IMG/VR virus record: IMGVR_UViG_3300030116_002682
Span: 15,838 to 62,884 of that record
DNA length: 47,047 nucleotides
Direction: 5' to 3' (one strand)
From: a virus
Position numbers and translations under genes: made by a program
In this document: piece after piece, positions 7,499 through 16,683 of the stretch
Layout of the letters: every line of letters begins with the position of its first letter
How positions within the stretch are numbered: position 1 is the stretch's first letter
The notes under the pieces: model-generated
Told to the model about the DNA's origin: nothing
Databases searched by the model: none
The model's input: only the letters and a program-made list of their open reading frames with translations

Positions 7499-9437
7499 AA
7501 AAGATATAGAGTTAGCTCAAGGCACTGCTAGATATTGGCAAATTGAATTAGAGAGTGCAGATAGTACAGAAAAAGATTGGCGAAAAAGAGGTAGAGAAGT
7601 TGTATCTCGTTATAGAGATGAAAGAAATTCAGATTCTTTTGGAGCAGGTATTTATAAACAATTTAATATTCTATGGTCTAATACAGAAACAATGAAAGGT
7701 GCATTATTTGCTAAAATGCCCAAACCAGATATTAGACGAAGATATAGTGATAATAATCCCATAACAAGACAAGTTGCTATAATGTTAGAAAGAGCTTTAA
7801 CTTATGGAACAGAAGTATATTCGTCAGAAAAACCTATAAGAGCCGCATTAGAAGATTATTTACTTCCAGGCAGAGGAGTAATCTGGCTAGTTTATGAACC
7901 AGTATTTATTAAAGAAACAATAGAAACAGAAACTTTAGATGAAACTGGCGAACCATTAGTAATAACCCAAGATGAAGAACGCATAGCTGACCAAAGATGT
8001 TATTTTGAGTATGTTAATTGGGAAGATTATAGAGAAAGTCCATCAAAAAGACCAGAAGATGTTTATTGGAAAGCTAGAAGGCATTTACTTACTAGAGATG
8101 AATTAATTGAAAGAAATTTTAAAAATGCTTCTAATATTCCTTTAAATTGGTCGCCAGAACCAGAGGAGTATTCAGAAGAATATTCTGAAGTTTTTTCTAG
8201 AGCAGAGATATGGGAAATTTGGTGCAAAATGACACGCAAAAGGTATTTTATAGCCAAAGGATATAATGAAGTATTAGCAGAGGATGAGGACCCTTATAAT
8301 TTAGAAAAATTTTTCCCTACTCCTGATGCTTTGGTAGCTATAAGAACAAATGAAACAAGTGTACCTATACCAGAGTTTACTTTATATCAAGACCAAGCCG
8401 ATGAATTAGATAGAATAACTACAAGGATTGGAAATTTAATAGAGGGATTAAAAAGACGAGGAGTATATGATTCTTCTGTACCAGAATTATCTCATTTAGC
8501 AGATGCAGGAGATAATGATTTTGTGCCATCAGAAAACTTTGCTCAATTAGCGGCAAAAGGCGGATTATCTGCAGTATTTCAACAAGAAGATATATCTCCA
8601 ATAGCACAAGTATTACAAGGGTTATATGCACAAAGAAGTCAATTATTAGACACTATATATCAAATTACTGGAATATCAGATATTATTAGAGGTTCTACAA
8701 AAGCAAGTGAAACAGCTACGGCACAGCAATTAAAAGCACAGTTTGGTAGTATGCGTATGCGTAAAAAACAATCTGAAATAGCTGAATATATAAGAGATTT
8801 ATTTAGATTAAAAGCTGAATTAATAGCGGAACATTATGAGCCAGAAACTTTAATGGCTATGACTTCTATGCCTGTTACTCCAGAGATGATGCAAATAATG
8901 AGAGATGATAAATTGCGCTCTTACTCCATAGATGTCGAAACTGATGCTACTGTTTTCACTGATGAAGAAGAAGAAAAGAAAACAAGAGTAGAATTTTTAA
9001 ATACTTTTGGTGCTTATCTACAACAAAGCATACAAATAGCTAATGCTTCTCCTATATTAACACCATTAGCTTTTCAGGCATTAAGATTTTTAATGGGGGC
9101 TTGGAAAGTAGGCAGAAATTTTGAAGATGTTATTGACCAAACTGAAGCACAATTAATGCAACAAGCTCAACAACAAATGCAACAAGGACCTCAACCATCT
9201 GAGGCAGAAAGAATAGCACAAGCTAAAATGCAAACAGAAATGGAAAAAGAAAAATTAAAACAAGAAGGCAAATTAGCTGAAATACAATCAAAAGAAAGAA
9301 CAAGCGATAAAAAAGTATCTAGCGAGGCTCAATCAAGTAGGGAAAGGGCTAATTCTAAAAAAGAGTTGACAATGATAGAAAAAGAATTACAAGTAGCAGA
9401 TAAGATTTATGAAAGAGATAGAAATGAGTTACAGTAA
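7485..9437 (+). CDS. Portal protein, module A
   Basis: This 650-residue protein matches module B's 647-residue portal over its whole length. Conserved blocks include 'YKQFNILWSNTETMKGALFA', 'YFEYVNWEDYRESP' and 'YQITGISDIIRGSTKASETAT' (the crown/stem region usual in podovirus portals). The C-terminal 120 residues are Gln/Lys/Glu-rich and probably coiled coil. It should form the dodecameric ring through which DNA is packaged. The start overlaps the upstream gene by fourteen bases. Confidence 0.9.
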   Translation: MAETRKDIELAQGTARYWQIELESADSTEKDWRKRGREVVSRYRDERNSDSFGAGIYKQFNILWSNTETMKGALFAKMPKPDIRRRYSDNNPITRQVAIMLERALTYGTEVYSSEKPIRAALEDYLLPGRGVIWLVYEPVFIKETIETETLDETGEPLVITQDEERIADQRCYFEYVNWEDYRESPSKRPEDVYWKARRHLLTRDELIERNFKNASNIPLNWSPEPEEYSEEYSEVFSRAEIWEIWCKMTRKRYFIAKGYNEVLAEDEDPYNLEKFFPTPDALVAIRTNETSVPIPEFTLYQDQADELDRITTRIGNLIEGLKRRGVYDSSVPELSHLADAGDNDFVPSENFAQLAAKGGLSAVFQQEDISPIAQVLQGLYAQRSQLLDTIYQITGISDIIRGSTKASETATAQQLKAQFGSMRMRKKQSEIAEYIRDLFRLKAELIAEHYEPETLMAMTSMPVTPEMMQIMRDDKLRSYSIDVETDATVFTDEEEEKKTRVEFLNTFGAYLQQSIQIANASPILTPLAFQALRFLMGAWKVGRNFEDVIDQTEAQLMQQAQQQMQQGPQPSEAERIAQAKMQTEMEKEKLKQEGKLAEIQSKERTSDKKVSSEAQSSRERANSKKELTMIEKELQVADKIYERDRNELQ

Positions 9438-9693
9438 AAACTACGATAATATTAAATGGAAAAAGTGTACTTTTAAACCAGTAAAAGTAACAAAAAGAAA
9501 TAAATCTAATCAAGTTATAGGCGATATAAAAGAATTTATCTCTCCTTTAGACCAAAAAACGGTTATAAGTAGCCGTTCTCAATTAAGAGAGTTTGAGAGG
9601 AGAAATAATGTTAGGCAAGTAGGTAATGATTATACAAGTTCTACAAAACCTAAATTTTGGGACTCAATGATTAACAAATATAATAAGGGATAA
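9424..9693 (+). CDS. Conserved small structural-operon protein, module A
   Basis: This 89-residue basic protein is conserved in module B (44463) with shared blocks 'DNIKWKKCTFKPVKVTKR', 'ISSRSQ' and 'DYTSSTKPKFWD'. I chose the ATG at 9424 rather than 9409 because the homologue starts with the same MSY. It overlaps the portal stop. Function unknown; its position between portal and scaffold suggests a head-assembly role. Confidence 0.75.
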   Translation: MSYSKNYDNIKWKKCTFKPVKVTKRNKSNQVIGDIKEFISPLDQKTVISSRSQLREFERRNNVRQVGNDYTSSTKPKFWDSMINKYNKG

Positions 9694-9697
9694 TATA

Positions 9698-10840
9698 ATG
9701 AACCAAGAAAGCACTCCTACACAGGAACCAGCACCAGAAGCTCCAGCAACTAATGAACCTGCAACTTTAGATGCAGTATTAGAGGGAGCTATTAATCAAA
9801 CTTTTGAAGGTGGCGAAAAAGAAGCCCCAGAAACTAACAATGAAACACCAAAGGAAGAAGTAGAAAATACTACTATTCCTGATGCTCCCAAACAAGTGGA
9901 GAATACTAATTCCGAAGAATCTGATTCTGAATCATTAGACCAGGTAGCACCTGAAAATGAGGAAGAAGCAACAGATTCAAAAGAAGAACCTTCTGAAACA
10001 GAAGGGAGTGAGGCTTCGCAAGAACCACCTCTAGAAGCTCCTAGAAACTGGTCAGAAGATGTAAGAAGCAAGTTTAATAATTTACCTCGTGATGCACAAG
10101 AGTATATGTTAAAGCGAGATAAAGAAATGACTGCCGACTACACACGAAAGACGCAAGAAGTAGCCGAACAACGCAAAAGTTATGAATCATTAGATAAAGT
10201 TATTGCTCCAATGAGACAGCATATAAATGCAAGTGGTGTGGGAGAAGCAGAATATATTTCCAGATTACTTAATGCAGATATGGCACTCAGAAATAACCCA
10301 AAAATGGCACTCAAGCAATTAGCACAAGGTTATGGTATTGAGCTTTCATCAATAAATGAAGACACTGTGAATTGGAATGAGTCCGATACACAAATCTCCC
10401 AATTACAACAACAGAATCAAGCAATTTTAGCTGAATTAAATCAGTTTAAAAGGCAAAATCTGGAAAGTCAAAGGGTACAAACAGAAAATCAAATTAGTAA
10501 TTTTGCAAATGCTAAAGATGATAAAGGTAATTTAAAATTTCCTCATTTTGAAAAAGTTAGAGTAAAAATGGGCAATCTAATAGATGCTAAAGAAGCAAAA
10601 GGATTAGAAGATGCCTATACTAAAGCTGTTCGTTTAGATGATGATTTATATAAAGAGTCTTTAGAAGCACAAAGAAAAAGTGCTAAAGCTGAAGAAGATG
10701 CAAAAAGGAAAGCTGCAGTTGAAAAGGCTAAAAAAGTTAGACCTAGAGCTACAGGTAATCCTACAGGAGGAACTGTTAAATCCACAGACCTAGATTCTTT
10801 GCTTATGGAATCAATTAATAAAGCTGGAGTGCAGAAATAA
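9698..10840 (+). CDS. Capsid scaffolding protein, module A
   Basis: This 380-residue protein has a very acidic, Pro/Glu/Ser-rich first 110 residues. A 'NWSEDVRSKFNNLPRDAQEYMLKRDKEMTADY' block follows, then long Gln-rich coiled-coil helices, and a Lys/Arg-rich C-terminal segment ('KRKAAVEKAKKVRPR') that would contact the capsid protein. This charge layout plus its place just upstream of the capsid gene is typical of podovirus scaffolds. The acidic N-terminus differs most from module B, whereas the rest is well conserved. Confidence 0.85.
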   Translation: MNQESTPTQEPAPEAPATNEPATLDAVLEGAINQTFEGGEKEAPETNNETPKEEVENTTIPDAPKQVENTNSEESDSESLDQVAPENEEEATDSKEEPSETEGSEASQEPPLEAPRNWSEDVRSKFNNLPRDAQEYMLKRDKEMTADYTRKTQEVAEQRKSYESLDKVIAPMRQHINASGVGEAEYISRLLNADMALRNNPKMALKQLAQGYGIELSSINEDTVNWNESDTQISQLQQQNQAILAELNQFKRQNLESQRVQTENQISNFANAKDDKGNLKFPHFEKVRVKMGNLIDAKEAKGLEDAYTKAVRLDDDLYKESLEAQRKSAKAEEDAKRKAAVEKAKKVRPRATGNPTGGTVKSTDLDSLLMESINKAGVQK

Positions 10841-10876
10841 TGTTGGGGATTAACTTTTAAATAATGAGGTATAAAA

Positions 10877-11836
10877 ATGGCAAGTCCAAATAGTACTTTT
10901 ACCGAAATTGTTACAACTACTCTTGCTGGGTATTCAAAAACCCTTGCAGATAACGTAACTAACGGTAATGCCTTACTTCGTCATATTGATGGAAAGGGCA
11001 ACAAACAAGTAGCCACTGGTAGAACTATTGTGCAAGAATTAGAATATGCAACTAACTCAACTGCAAAATGGTATAGTGGTTATGAAGTATTAGACACATC
11101 TACATCAAATGTATTCACTGCAGCAGAGTTTAATTATAAGCAATTAGCTGGTAACGTGGTTATATCTGGTTTAGAACAGGTCGAAAACTCCGGTAAGGAA
11201 GCAATCTTTAACTTACTTAAATCAAGAGTTAGAAATTTAGAAAAAACTCTTAAAAACACAATGGCTACAGGTCTATATGCTGACGGAACTGGCACAGATG
11301 GAAAAGAGCTAGGTGGTTTACAGTTAATTGTTCCTGGAACTAACACTAATACTGTTGGTGGTATTTCAGCGAATACTTATACTTTTTGGAGAAATCAGGT
11401 TTATGATTTTTCTGCACAATCACCTTCTGTTACTCCTAGTGCTACAACTATTCAGACAGCGATGAATACATTGTGGTTAAACACAGTTAGAGGAGCAGAC
11501 CACCCAGACTGTATCGTAGCAGACAGCACTTACTTTCAATATTATTGGGCATCTTTACAGACTAATCAAAGATTTACTAGTGATGATAAAGCAAGTGCAG
11601 GATTTATGAACTTAATGTTTATGGATGCTCCTGTCTATTATGATGACCAATGTCCAGCAAGTAAAATGTATATGCTTAACTCGGACTATTTATTCCTTCG
11701 TCCAGCTCAAGGTAGAGAATTTTCTCCTTTGGGTGAGAAGGCTTCTGTTAACCAAGATGCTATGGTGTTGCCTGTAGTATGGGCAGGAAATATGACCTGT
11801 TCAAACAGAGCAAGACAAGGCGTCATACAAGCATAA
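10877..11836 (+). CDS. Major capsid protein, module A
   Basis: This 319-residue protein resembles marine podovirus HK97-fold capsid proteins. Features are 'NALLRHIDGKGNKQVATGRTI', 'YATNSTAKWYSGYEVLDTS', 'GLEQVENSGKEAIFNLLKSR' (spine-helix region) and 'MVLPVVWAGNMTCSNRARQG' at the end. It is nearly identical to module B's protein at 45892 over the first 140 residues and diverges in the 'TNTNTVGGISAN' loop region. The ribosome site precedes the ATG ('AATGAGGT'). Confidence 0.9.
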   Translation: MASPNSTFTEIVTTTLAGYSKTLADNVTNGNALLRHIDGKGNKQVATGRTIVQELEYATNSTAKWYSGYEVLDTSTSNVFTAAEFNYKQLAGNVVISGLEQVENSGKEAIFNLLKSRVRNLEKTLKNTMATGLYADGTGTDGKELGGLQLIVPGTNTNTVGGISANTYTFWRNQVYDFSAQSPSVTPSATTIQTAMNTLWLNTVRGADHPDCIVADSTYFQYYWASLQTNQRFTSDDKASAGFMNLMFMDAPVYYDDQCPASKMYMLNSDYLFLRPAQGREFSPLGEKASVNQDAMVLPVVWAGNMTCSNRARQGVIQA

Positions 11837-11851
11837 TAAGGAGAGAGAACT

Positions 11852-12316
11852 ATGTCTTATTTAACTGGTATAGATGTTACTGCCACTAGTTCAAGTGCTG
11901 AATTTCAGCCAGGGCAAATAGCTCAAACTGCTGATGGTAAACTCTATAAATATGTTCAATATAATGTTGGAGCAGGCTCTGTTGCCGCAGTATCTGGTAA
12001 TGTAGTTGGATATTATGCACCAAGCGGAGCTTCAGCTGGAGCAACAACTGTTGTTACTTCAGATGTAAGTGATACTGCTAGAGTAGGTGCTGGTGTTCTT
12101 CAATCAGCTCCAGCTACAACTGAATATTGTTGGATTCAAGTAACTGGTCCAGCAACATTAAATACTGCTTTAACAGCAGGTGCTGATGGTAACGCATTGA
12201 CATTAATCGGAGCAGGAGATGGAACACTAGATGTTGTAAATGCTGCTACTGATTCTGCTTGTGCAACTGCAATAGATGCAAGTGCCAAGATAATAATGTG
12301 TCAATTTCCACTGTAG
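11852..12316 (+). CDS. Capsid decoration/head fibre-like protein (junction gene)
   Basis: This 154-residue Ala/Gly/Thr/Ser-rich protein has predicted beta structure and follows the capsid gene by fifteen bases, with ribosome site AAGGAG. Position and composition suggest a capsid decoration protein. Bases 11936-12029 inside it are identical to the last 94 bases of the window. The gene may therefore be an assembly hybrid, with its first 84 bases from A and the rest from B. Confidence 0.65.
   Translation: MSYLTGIDVTATSSSAEFQPGQIAQTADGKLYKYVQYNVGAGSVAAVSGNVVGYYAPSGASAGATTVVTSDVSDTARVGAGVLQSAPATTEYCWIQVTGPATLNTALTAGADGNALTLIGAGDGTLDVVNAATDSACATAIDASAKIIMCQFPL
11936..12029. repeat. 94-base perfect repeat, internal copy
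   Basis: Compared base by base, this segment is identical to 46954-47047. The base just before differs (T at 11935, C at 46953). Elsewhere the A and B copies differ every few to few tens of bases. The second copy ends exactly at the window end, as expected for an assembly path that returned to sequence already used. Confidence 0.95.
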
Positions 12317-12330
12317 CATTAAAATATATA

Positions 12331-12352
12331 GAGGGTGGTTTATACTGCCCTC
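12331..12352 (+). other. Intergenic hairpin after decoration gene
   Basis: GAGGG (12331-12335) pairs with CCCTC (12348-12352). The stem continues inward through two G-U pairs and two Watson-Crick pairs to a four-base TTAT loop. There is no T-run after it, so it is more likely an RNA stability or processing element, or a weak terminator, separating capsid genes from the tail genes. Confidence 0.4.
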
Positions 12353-12371
12353 TGTAAACTAGGAGAGTAAA

Positions 12372-12767
12372 ATGGCAGGAAACAGAAGAATAAATATTTT
12401 TAGAGACCCAACAAATAAATTTGATTTAGTTGAAATTAAATTAATTGGTGACCCAAATAGTGTTATATATAAAATGAAAGAAAAAGAAGCAGAAATTAAA
12501 GATGAGTTTCCTAATGAATATAATGCTTATTACAAAAATAAAGCAACAGTAAAAAAAGAAACTCCTTTATCAAAGCTTAAAAGCATAAATAGAAACAAAA
12601 AAAAGTTTTTTGAAATGGAAGGAATAACATCAATAGAACAATTATCACAATTATCTGATGGTGCTTGTCATGGGTTAGGTAAAGATGTTTTAGACCATAG
12701 AAAAGAAGCTAAGAGATTTTTAAATGGTGGTAAAGAAGAAATACAACAAATAGTAGGTAAAGAATGA
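12372..12767 (+). CDS. Hypothetical protein, helical
   Basis: This 131-residue Lys/Glu-rich protein is not recognised. Its C-terminal third, 'GITSIEQLSQLSDGACHGLGKDVLDHRKEAKRFL', has the look of a helix-hairpin-helix or similar small helical module. It has a good ribosome site (AGGAG) and overlaps the next gene by four bases. The position between decoration and adaptor genes suggests a head-tail role. Confidence 0.65.
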   Translation: MAGNRRINIFRDPTNKFDLVEIKLIGDPNSVIYKMKEKEAEIKDEFPNEYNAYYKNKATVKKETPLSKLKSINRNKKKFFEMEGITSIEQLSQLSDGACHGLGKDVLDHRKEAKRFLNGGKEEIQQIVGKE

Positions 12768-13471
12768 CTTTATTATCAATCTGTCAAGATGCAGCAAAAG
12801 AAATAGGAGTGCCTACACCAACATCAGTGTTTGGTTCTGCTGATACAACAAATATACAATTAGTAGCTGCAGCCAACAGAGAAGGAAAAAATTTAGTATC
12901 AGGATATGATTGGCAAGTATTAATTAAAGAAGAATTACATACCACACTTGCAGCAGAAAGTCAAGGCACAATGACAACTATAGCTACAGATTTTTTAAGG
13001 TTTAGTAACGATACAATGTGGAATAGAACAACAGACAGAAAGTATTATGGACCATTAAATAATTCACAATGGCAAAGATTAAAAGCTAGTGTTACTAGTG
13101 GAATAACAAATTATTTTAGAATAAGAGGTGGCAAATTATTATTTAGTCCTACACCACCTGCAGGAGAAACTGTTGCTTTTGAATATATAGGTAAAAATTG
13201 GGTTGATACTACTGGTGATGGTAGTGCAAATGCAACAAGTTATGCAGCAGATAGTAATACAACAATTTTAGATGAAGATATAATAACTCTCGGAGTTATA
13301 TGGAGATTTTTAAAACAAAAAGGTTTGCCTTATGATAATCAATTTCAAGAATATAGATTAAAATTATCTGAGTTGCAAGCTAAAGACGGTGCAAAGCAAG
13401 TCATTCGTATGGCTGGTCCAAATAGATTGTATTTGCCAGTTAACGAACCAGAGGGTAACTTTTCACTATAA
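12764..13471 (+). CDS. Head-tail adaptor / tail tube-like protein
   Basis: This 235-residue protein has an N-terminal helix 'MTLLSICQDAAKEIGV', 'GYDWQVL' and a beta-rich centre ('YFRIRGGKLLFSPTPPAGETVAFEYIGKNW'). A C-terminal 'DEDIITLGVIWRFLKQKG' helix follows. The pattern is seen in adaptor proteins of short-tailed phages encoded between capsid and tail nozzle genes. It should connect portal to tail. The assignment rests on pattern and gene order. Confidence 0.65.
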   Translation: MTLLSICQDAAKEIGVPTPTSVFGSADTTNIQLVAAANREGKNLVSGYDWQVLIKEELHTTLAAESQGTMTTIATDFLRFSNDTMWNRTTDRKYYGPLNNSQWQRLKASVTSGITNYFRIRGGKLLFSPTPPAGETVAFEYIGKNWVDTTGDGSANATSYAADSNTTILDEDIITLGVIWRFLKQKGLPYDNQFQEYRLKLSELQAKDGAKQVIRMAGPNRLYLPVNEPEGNFSL

Positions 13472-13596
13472 TGCCTGTTAAAAAAGTAAAGGGTGGTTAT
13501 AGATTTGGAAAAAAAGGAAAAGTATATAAAAGTAAAAACAAAGCTAAAAAACAAGCTAAAGCAATCTATGCTTCTGGTTATAAAGGAAAAAAATAA
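13471..13596 (+). CDS. Small basic phage protein
   Basis: This 41-residue Lys-rich protein (MPVKKVKGGYRFGKKGKVY, then AKKQAKAIYASGYK) belongs to a small basic family often seen in phage structural operons, sometimes fused to larger head proteins. Its start overlaps the adaptor stop (TAATG) and its stop overlaps the next ATG in the same way, so it sits exactly in an operon slot. Function unknown. Confidence 0.75.
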   Translation: MPVKKVKGGYRFGKKGKVYKSKNKAKKQAKAIYASGYKGKK

Positions 13597-15167
13597 TGGC
13601 AGTGTTTAATCCTACTGGAGAAAGTACATCTTTATCTGCACCTATTGGTGGATTAAATACGAGAGATGCTGTTGATTTAATGCCACAAACAGATGCTATT
13701 AGATTAGATAATTTTTTTCCGGGTTCTACAGATGTTAGCTTACGAAAAGGTTTTACAAATCATAAAACTGGTTTTGCATCTAAAGTAGAAACATTAATGT
13801 CTTATCATTCTCCGACTGCTAATAAGCTGTTTGCTTTTAGTGGTTCAGAAGCTTATGATGTAACATCTTCTGGTGCAATAGCTTCTACTTGGGACACTGC
13901 TACTTGGGACACTGCTAGTTGGTCAAGTGCTTCTGATTCTCCAGTTTTGACAAGCTTATCTAATGCTAGATGGGAATTTGCAAACTTTACTACTTCTGGT
14001 GGTTCTTTTTTATTTATTTGTAATGGAGCAGATGCACCTAGACATTATAATGGTACAACTTGGGCAACACCTACATTATCTGGTGTTACTTCTACAACAA
14101 TAAATAATGTAACTGTGTTTAAAGAAAGATTATTTTTTATATTAAATAATAGTTTAAGTTTTGGGTACTTACCAATTAATTCTGTAGCTGGTGCAGTATC
14201 TACTTTTTCATTAGGTAGTGTTTTTAATTTTGGTGGTAATTTAGTTGCAGCAGGTACTCTAACTAGAGATGGTGGTTCTGGTTCAGATGATTATATAGCA
14301 TTTATAACATCAGAAGGAGAGGTAGCAGTTTATCAAGGTACAGACCCTAGTAACGCAAATGCTTGGTCTTTAGTTGGTGTCTTTAAAGTAGCTAGACCAA
14401 TAGGCAAAAGATGTATAGTCAGAGTTGGTCCAGAATTAATTATTATAACAGAATCAGGTTTTATACCATTGACTAGAATGTATGCAGAAGATGAAACAAA
14501 TTATGGTTTAGCTATATCTGCAAAAATAAGTGGTAGTATAAATTTTAGTGTAAGTAATTTTAAAACTTTATTTGGGTGGGATGTAATCATTTATCCAAAA
14601 GCACAAATGGGTATATTTAATGTACCTAATAATACGACAGGAGAGTTTATACAATATGTTGTAAATTTAAATACTGGTGCTTGGGGTAAATTTACTGGGC
14701 AGAATGCATACTGTTGGGGTTTGCTTAATGGAGACTTATATTTTGGTGGAGAAACTGCAGTGCATAAAGCTGATAGTGGTACAAGTGATGCTGGTACTCA
14801 AATACAAGGAGATGCTAAAACAGCTTTTGTATATTTTGGTGGCAGAGGTAAAACAAAAAGATATACAGCTATAAGACCAATAGTATCTTCTGATGCGTCT
14901 TTACCAATAAGCATAGGGTTTGATGTTGACTTTAATGATGGCTCTAGTACATATACTCCTTCAAGTGCTACTACAGAAGGTACAAGTTGGGACGAAGGAA
15001 CTTGGGATGCAAGCGAATGGGCAGGAAGTGTTGATTCACAGTTGGTTTGGAGAAGTGTAGCAAATATAGGTTGGAATGCAGCAATTAGAATAAGAACAAG
15101 TACACAAGCACAAAGCATTAAATGGCACAGTACAGATGTTTATTATGAAACAGGAGTAGGATTATGA
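13596..15167 (+). CDS. Tail nozzle / tail tubular-like protein
   Basis: This 523-residue beta-rich protein starts with 'SAPIGGLNTRDAVDLMPQTDAIRLDNFFPG', an opening I associate with podovirus tail hub or nozzle proteins (P22 gp10 / T7 gp12-like role). It has repeated Trp-containing strands ('TWDTATWDTASW') compatible with a beta-propeller, and 'GRGKTKRYTAIRPIV' near the C-terminal third. It would form the distal tail tube. It overlaps flanking genes by one to four bases. Confidence 0.65.
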   Translation: MAVFNPTGESTSLSAPIGGLNTRDAVDLMPQTDAIRLDNFFPGSTDVSLRKGFTNHKTGFASKVETLMSYHSPTANKLFAFSGSEAYDVTSSGAIASTWDTATWDTASWSSASDSPVLTSLSNARWEFANFTTSGGSFLFICNGADAPRHYNGTTWATPTLSGVTSTTINNVTVFKERLFFILNNSLSFGYLPINSVAGAVSTFSLGSVFNFGGNLVAAGTLTRDGGSGSDDYIAFITSEGEVAVYQGTDPSNANAWSLVGVFKVARPIGKRCIVRVGPELIIITESGFIPLTRMYAEDETNYGLAISAKISGSINFSVSNFKTLFGWDVIIYPKAQMGIFNVPNNTTGEFIQYVVNLNTGAWGKFTGQNAYCWGLLNGDLYFGGETAVHKADSGTSDAGTQIQGDAKTAFVYFGGRGKTKRYTAIRPIVSSDASLPISIGFDVDFNDGSSTYTPSSATTEGTSWDEGTWDASEWAGSVDSQLVWRSVANIGWNAAIRIRTSTQAQSIKWHSTDVYYETGVGL

Positions 15168-15502
15168 TACTTACAGATAAAATATGGAAACTATTAGAAC
15201 CAGCAACAAAATTAGCAGAAAATTTATCCAGAAATGAATTAGAAAAAAATTTATACACAGGTTACTATAAATTATTTACTTATAAAGATTCTGCTTGTGT
15301 TATAGCAGAAACTAAAGATTCAATAAGAATAGGTTTAGGTGGTGGCAAATTAAATGAAATAAAAAAAATAGTTGACAAAATAGAAAAGTTTGCAAAAGAA
15401 AAAAAAATCAATTATATTGAAATTTTAGGTAGAACAGGTTGGGAAAAAACTTTAGAAGGATATAATAGAAAAGCAGTATTGTTGCGAAAGGAATTAACAT
15501 GA
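15164..15502 (+). CDS. Small tail-operon protein, GNAT-like C-terminus
   Basis: This 112-residue protein ends with 'INYIEILGRTGWEKTLEGYNRKAVLLRKEL', a pattern seen in small podovirus internal or tail proteins related to acetyltransferase folds. No catalytic residues can be assigned. It overlaps both neighbours by four bases, which suggests coupled translation with the nozzle and ejection proteins. A structural role is more likely than an enzymatic one. Confidence 0.5.
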   Translation: MILTDKIWKLLEPATKLAENLSRNELEKNLYTGYYKLFTYKDSACVIAETKDSIRIGLGGGKLNEIKKIVDKIEKFAKEKKINYIEILGRTGWEKTLEGYNRKAVLLRKELT

Positions 15503-16683
15503 GTTTTTTAAAAAATATTTTTAGCTCACCAAAACCACCTCCAGCTCCAGATTATGCAGGTGCAGCTCGTGCTCAAGGTGCCGCTAATGTAGAAACTGCA
15601 AGAGTAGAAGGAAGAATGAATAGACCTGATGTTTATTCTCCTTATGACCAAACTATTGTAACAGATTTAGGTGATGATAGATTTAGACAAGATTATACTC
15701 TAGCACCAGAGTATGAAGCACAAAGACAACAACAAGTAGGAATAACTAATAAATTTTTAGATACTGCTGGTAACTATTTAAGTGGATTACCACAAGAAAC
15801 TTTTTCTTTAGCTAACTTATCACCACAACCCGGTCTTATAGATAGAAGTGGTTTTCAAGCAATACCTAATATGGGTAATATTGATGACTATGCAACTAGA
15901 GTAGAAGGTGCATATTTTGATAGAGCATTAAATAGATTACAACCACAATTTCAACAACAAGAAATAGATTTAAGAACACAATTAATTAACTCTGGTATAC
16001 CAGAAGGCTCAGATGCTTATAATGCAGCAATCGGTGATTTGAGAATGCAACAAAATGATTCTTTAAGAGATTTAGCACAAGAATCTATAAGAGAAGGACA
16101 AGCATTAGCTGATGCACAGTTGCAAAGAGCAACAGGTCTTAGAAGTTTTCAGATAGGAGATGCAGAAGGTGTTGTTAGAGAGCAAGAAAGAATAAGAGAT
16201 AGACAGCTAGCAGATTATTTACTATCAAGAAATCAACCGCTAACAGAAATAGCTGCACTATCTGGACAAGCACCACCTCCACCTAGTGTAGCTACTACTG
16301 GTTTAAATGTACCAGCAGTTAGTGTAGCACCACCACCAATCTTTGCTGCAGCACAACAACAAGGTCAATTTGACCAAGGTAGTTATGCTGGTCAAGTTGG
16401 TGCTTATGGTGCAAGATTAAATGCTTTAGGAGATGCAGCGGCATCAGGTGCAACTTTAGCTATGTTATCTGATAAAAGATTAAAGAAAAATATTAAATTT
16501 AAATCTAAATCTAAATCTGGATTAAATATTTATGAATTTGAGTATAATTGGTCTCCAGAAAGATATACTGGTGTTATAGCACAAGATATTAAAAAGATAA
16601 AACCATCTGCTATATCTGAAAATATTTTTGGACATTTAATGGTAGATTATAACCAAATAGATGTAAATATGGAAAGAGTATAA
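15499..16683 (+). CDS. Internal virion protein with C-terminal S74-type chaperone domain
   Basis: This 394-residue protein has a Pro-rich N-terminus, Gln/Arg/Asp-rich helical segments ('RLQPQFQQQEIDLRTQLINSG') and an Ala/Gly-rich patch. This is the usual composition of podovirus ejection or internal virion proteins. The last 65 residues hold 'SDKRLKKNI' followed by 'YEFEYNW', 'YTGVIAQDI' and 'MVDYNQID', which is the peptidase S74/intramolecular chaperone signature. The Ser and the Lys five residues later are spaced as in the self-cleaving dyad. It may be released after assembly by autocleavage. Confidence 0.7.
   Translation: MSFLKNIFSSPKPPPAPDYAGAARAQGAANVETARVEGRMNRPDVYSPYDQTIVTDLGDDRFRQDYTLAPEYEAQRQQQVGITNKFLDTAGNYLSGLPQETFSLANLSPQPGLIDRSGFQAIPNMGNIDDYATRVEGAYFDRALNRLQPQFQQQEIDLRTQLINSGIPEGSDAYNAAIGDLRMQQNDSLRDLAQESIREGQALADAQLQRATGLRSFQIGDAEGVVREQERIRDRQLADYLLSRNQPLTEIAALSGQAPPPPSVATTGLNVPAVSVAPPPIFAAAQQQGQFDQGSYAGQVGAYGARLNALGDAAASGATLAMLSDKRLKKNIKFKSKSKSGLNIYEFEYNWSPERYTGVIAQDIKKIKPSAISENIFGHLMVDYNQIDVNMERV

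Noticed and set aside
9796-10071. Minus-strand Ser-rich ORF opposite the scaffold gene
   Set aside because: The Ser/Glu composition simply mirrors the acidic scaffold N-terminus on the other strand.
13860-13925. Tandem nucleotide repeat (GGGACACTGCTA) in the nozzle gene as a mobile or CRISPR-like element
   Set aside because: It is a short in-frame repeat encoding WDTATWDTAS strands of the protein, with no spacers or further copies.
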